Below are positions 4,984 through 5,803 of a stretch of 5,803 nucleotides of DNA, in pieces (position 1 is the first letter of the stretch; the number at the start of each line of letters is the position of its first letter). The position numbers and the translations under genes are program-made. This stretch comes from Candidatus Bipolaricaulota bacterium. GTDB lineage: Bacteria > Bipolaricaulota > Bipolaricaulia > Bipolaricaulales > Bipolaricaulaceae. The stretch is taken from assembly GCA_025060555.1 (NCBI GenBank), contig JANXBC010000064.1, positions 1 to 5,803 of the forward strand, written 5' to 3'. The notes under the pieces are model-generated. The model saw only the letters and a program-made list of their open reading frames with translations, did no database searches and had not been told where the DNA came from.

Positions 4984-5803
4984 GTGAAATTGAGGAATGT
5001 TTTGGCGGTGCTGGTGATATTTGGGATTTTGGGATTGGCTCAGGCTGGTAATCCCTTGATTTTGGATAAACCCTCTTCACTGGCGGAGATAGCCCGTGCG
5101 ACGCTTGGGGACGCAAGTTTTGCTCCAGCCATCATGCGAGCCACAAACAGCAAGGCCTTGACGTACGCCGGTTTTGCCCGCATCTCCCGTTTGGATGAGG
5201 TGTTGCCGGCCGGGGCCAAGGTTTGGATCCCCGATGCTGCTTGGGCCAAGGCCTTCCTCGCTGTTTGGGATCCCAACCGTGTTGAGGATCTGTTCGGTGG
5301 TGGCAAGCTCGTAGTGGGTTCCTGGTGGACCGCCGGAGGCGAAGCGGAGGGGCTGGAAGCCTTGTTCGAGCTTTATCGCGATGGTTATCCCGATGTGATC
5401 ATCGTGAACGCCACCGTAGCCGGTGGGGCTGGTTTTGCCTTTAAAGCCGTGCTCAAGCCGCGCCTCATCGCCGGTGATCCACCGGACACCTTCCAGCTCC
5501 ATGCGGGCCTTGAAGTGGAAGGCTATAGCCCCGAGGTGTATCTGCGACCTTTGGATGACCTCTATTCCATCTTTGGGTGGGATAAGGTGTTCCCGGCTGA
5601 CCTCCTGACCCTCATGCGCTACGAGGGCCACTACTGGGGCGTGCCCGTGAACATCCACCGCTCCAACGTGCTTTGGTACAGCAAGGAGATCTTCGCCCGC
5701 TACAACCTGAAGCCGCCGGCCAACTGGGAGGAGTTCTTCCAGATCTGCGAGTTCCTCAAGGTCAAGGGCATCGTGCCCATCACCCTGGCCAACGCGGGCG
5801 GCT
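4984..5803 (+). CDS. Extracellular sugar-binding protein of an ABC transporter with an N-terminal LysM-like segment (3' end outside window)
   Basis: 273 codons are visible from a GTG start; the frame runs off the window. Residues 1-21 are a signal peptide: MKLR, a hydrophobic core and the cleavage motif AQA before GNP. No lipobox cysteine is present, so the mature protein should be soluble or periplasmic. Residues about 29-84 look like a LysM unit. From about residue 107 the sequence is a family 1 solute-binding protein: GKLVVGSWWTAGGEAEGLEALFELYRDGYPDV, VNATVAGGAGFAFKAVLKPRLIAGDPPDTFQLHAGLE, then YWGVPVNIHRSNVLWYSKEIF. These resemble, from memory, the Thermus thermophilus glucose/mannose-binding protein (SWW near the start, FQ(V/L)HAG with a ligand-pocket His, here H173). 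It would deliver a monosaccharide such as glucose or mannose to a membrane permease, probably encoded downstream; the sugar is inference. The last 68 codons have markedly different codon usage. It has its own promoter and ribosome binding site. Confidence 0.88.
   Translation, partial: MKLRNVLAVLVIFGILGLAQAGNPLILDKPSSLAEIARATLGDASFAPAIMRATNSKALTYAGFARISRLDEVLPAGAKVWIPDAAWAKAFLAVWDPNRVEDLFGGGKLVVGSWWTAGGEAEGLEALFELYRDGYPDVIIVNATVAGGAGFAFKAVLKPRLIAGDPPDTFQLHAGLEVEGYSPEVYLRPLDDLYSIFGWDKVFPADLLTLMRYEGHYWGVPVNIHRSNVLWYSKEIFARYNLKPPANWEEFFQICEFLKVKGIVPITLANAGG
5068..5235 (+). other. LysM-like domain within the sugar-binding protein
   Basis: Residues about 29-84 read SSLAEIARATLGDASFAPAI, then MRATNSKA, a spacer, and DEVLPAGAKVWIPD. 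This follows the LysM pattern: a Ser/Thr-Leu-x-x-IA helix, a GD turn often seen in phage-tail/LysM variants, an (A/T)N at the end of the second helix, then L-P-x-G-x-x-(V/L)-x-IP in the last strand. LysM domains bind N-acetylglucosamine-containing glycans, usually peptidoglycan. The insert between TN (54-55) and LPAG (74-77) is longer than in a typical LysM, so the match is by eye and needs a profile search. Confidence 0.55.

Noticed and set aside
5077..5658. 193-codon open frame on the minus strand opposite the sugar-binding protein gene
   Set aside because: Antisense to a clear solute-binding protein with signal peptide and ribosome binding site; the translated product resembles no family I recognise.
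1..5803. CRISPR arrays, insertion sequences, tRNA genes, prophage or other mobile elements
   Set aside because: No direct-repeat arrays, terminal inverted repeats, transposase or integrase coding, or tRNA cloverleaf were seen; almost the whole window is accounted for by core genes.

Overview
This window is bacterial chromosomal DNA of moderately high GC content, with all genes on the + strand. It holds a translation-centred gene string followed by the start of a sugar-uptake locus. The two-subunit (alpha2beta2) glycyl-tRNA synthetase rules out lineages that use only the single-chain GlyRS, such as Thermus. The solute-binding protein has a signal-peptidase-I type leader with no lipobox cysteine, which suits a diderm cell with a periplasm. 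The GlyQ sequence resembles Thermotoga/Aquifex-type enzymes and the solute-binding protein resembles the Thermus glucose/mannose-binding protein. A deep-branching, perhaps thermophilic or uncultivated lineage (Bipolaricaulota-like, for example) is possible, but that is a guess from remembered sequences and not a demonstrated assignment.

Region 1 (1-4877) is a tightly packed run: infC (3' end only), rpmI (L35), rplT (L20), glyQ, glyS and an RNase E/G family gene (rng). infC/rpmI and rplT/glyQ overlap as ATGA, glyQ/glyS overlap by 20 bases, and the rpmI-rplT and glyS-rng gaps are about 10 and 26 bases. I see no internal terminator, so these genes are probably co-transcribed and translationally coupled. 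They make an initiation factor, two 50S proteins, both subunits of glycyl-tRNA synthetase and an endoribonuclease. glyQS sits where many bacteria carry pheST after infC-rpmI-rplT.

Region 2 (4878-4983) is a 106-base intergenic stretch. It has an extended -10 promoter directly after the rng stop, a short hairpin at the predicted RNA 5' end, a G-rich leader and a strong ribosome binding site.

Region 3 (4984-5803, cut off by the window end) encodes an exported ABC-type sugar-binding protein. A LysM-like segment appears to lie between its signal peptide and the binding domain. The permease genes would be expected downstream, outside the window.

Most of the window is ordinary. The points worth checking are the apparent non-AUG start of rng, the cysteine-free RNase G that ends before the zinc-link, the LysM-like/solute-binding fusion, and an abrupt codon-usage change inside that gene near base 5599. 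I see no previously undescribed system here.
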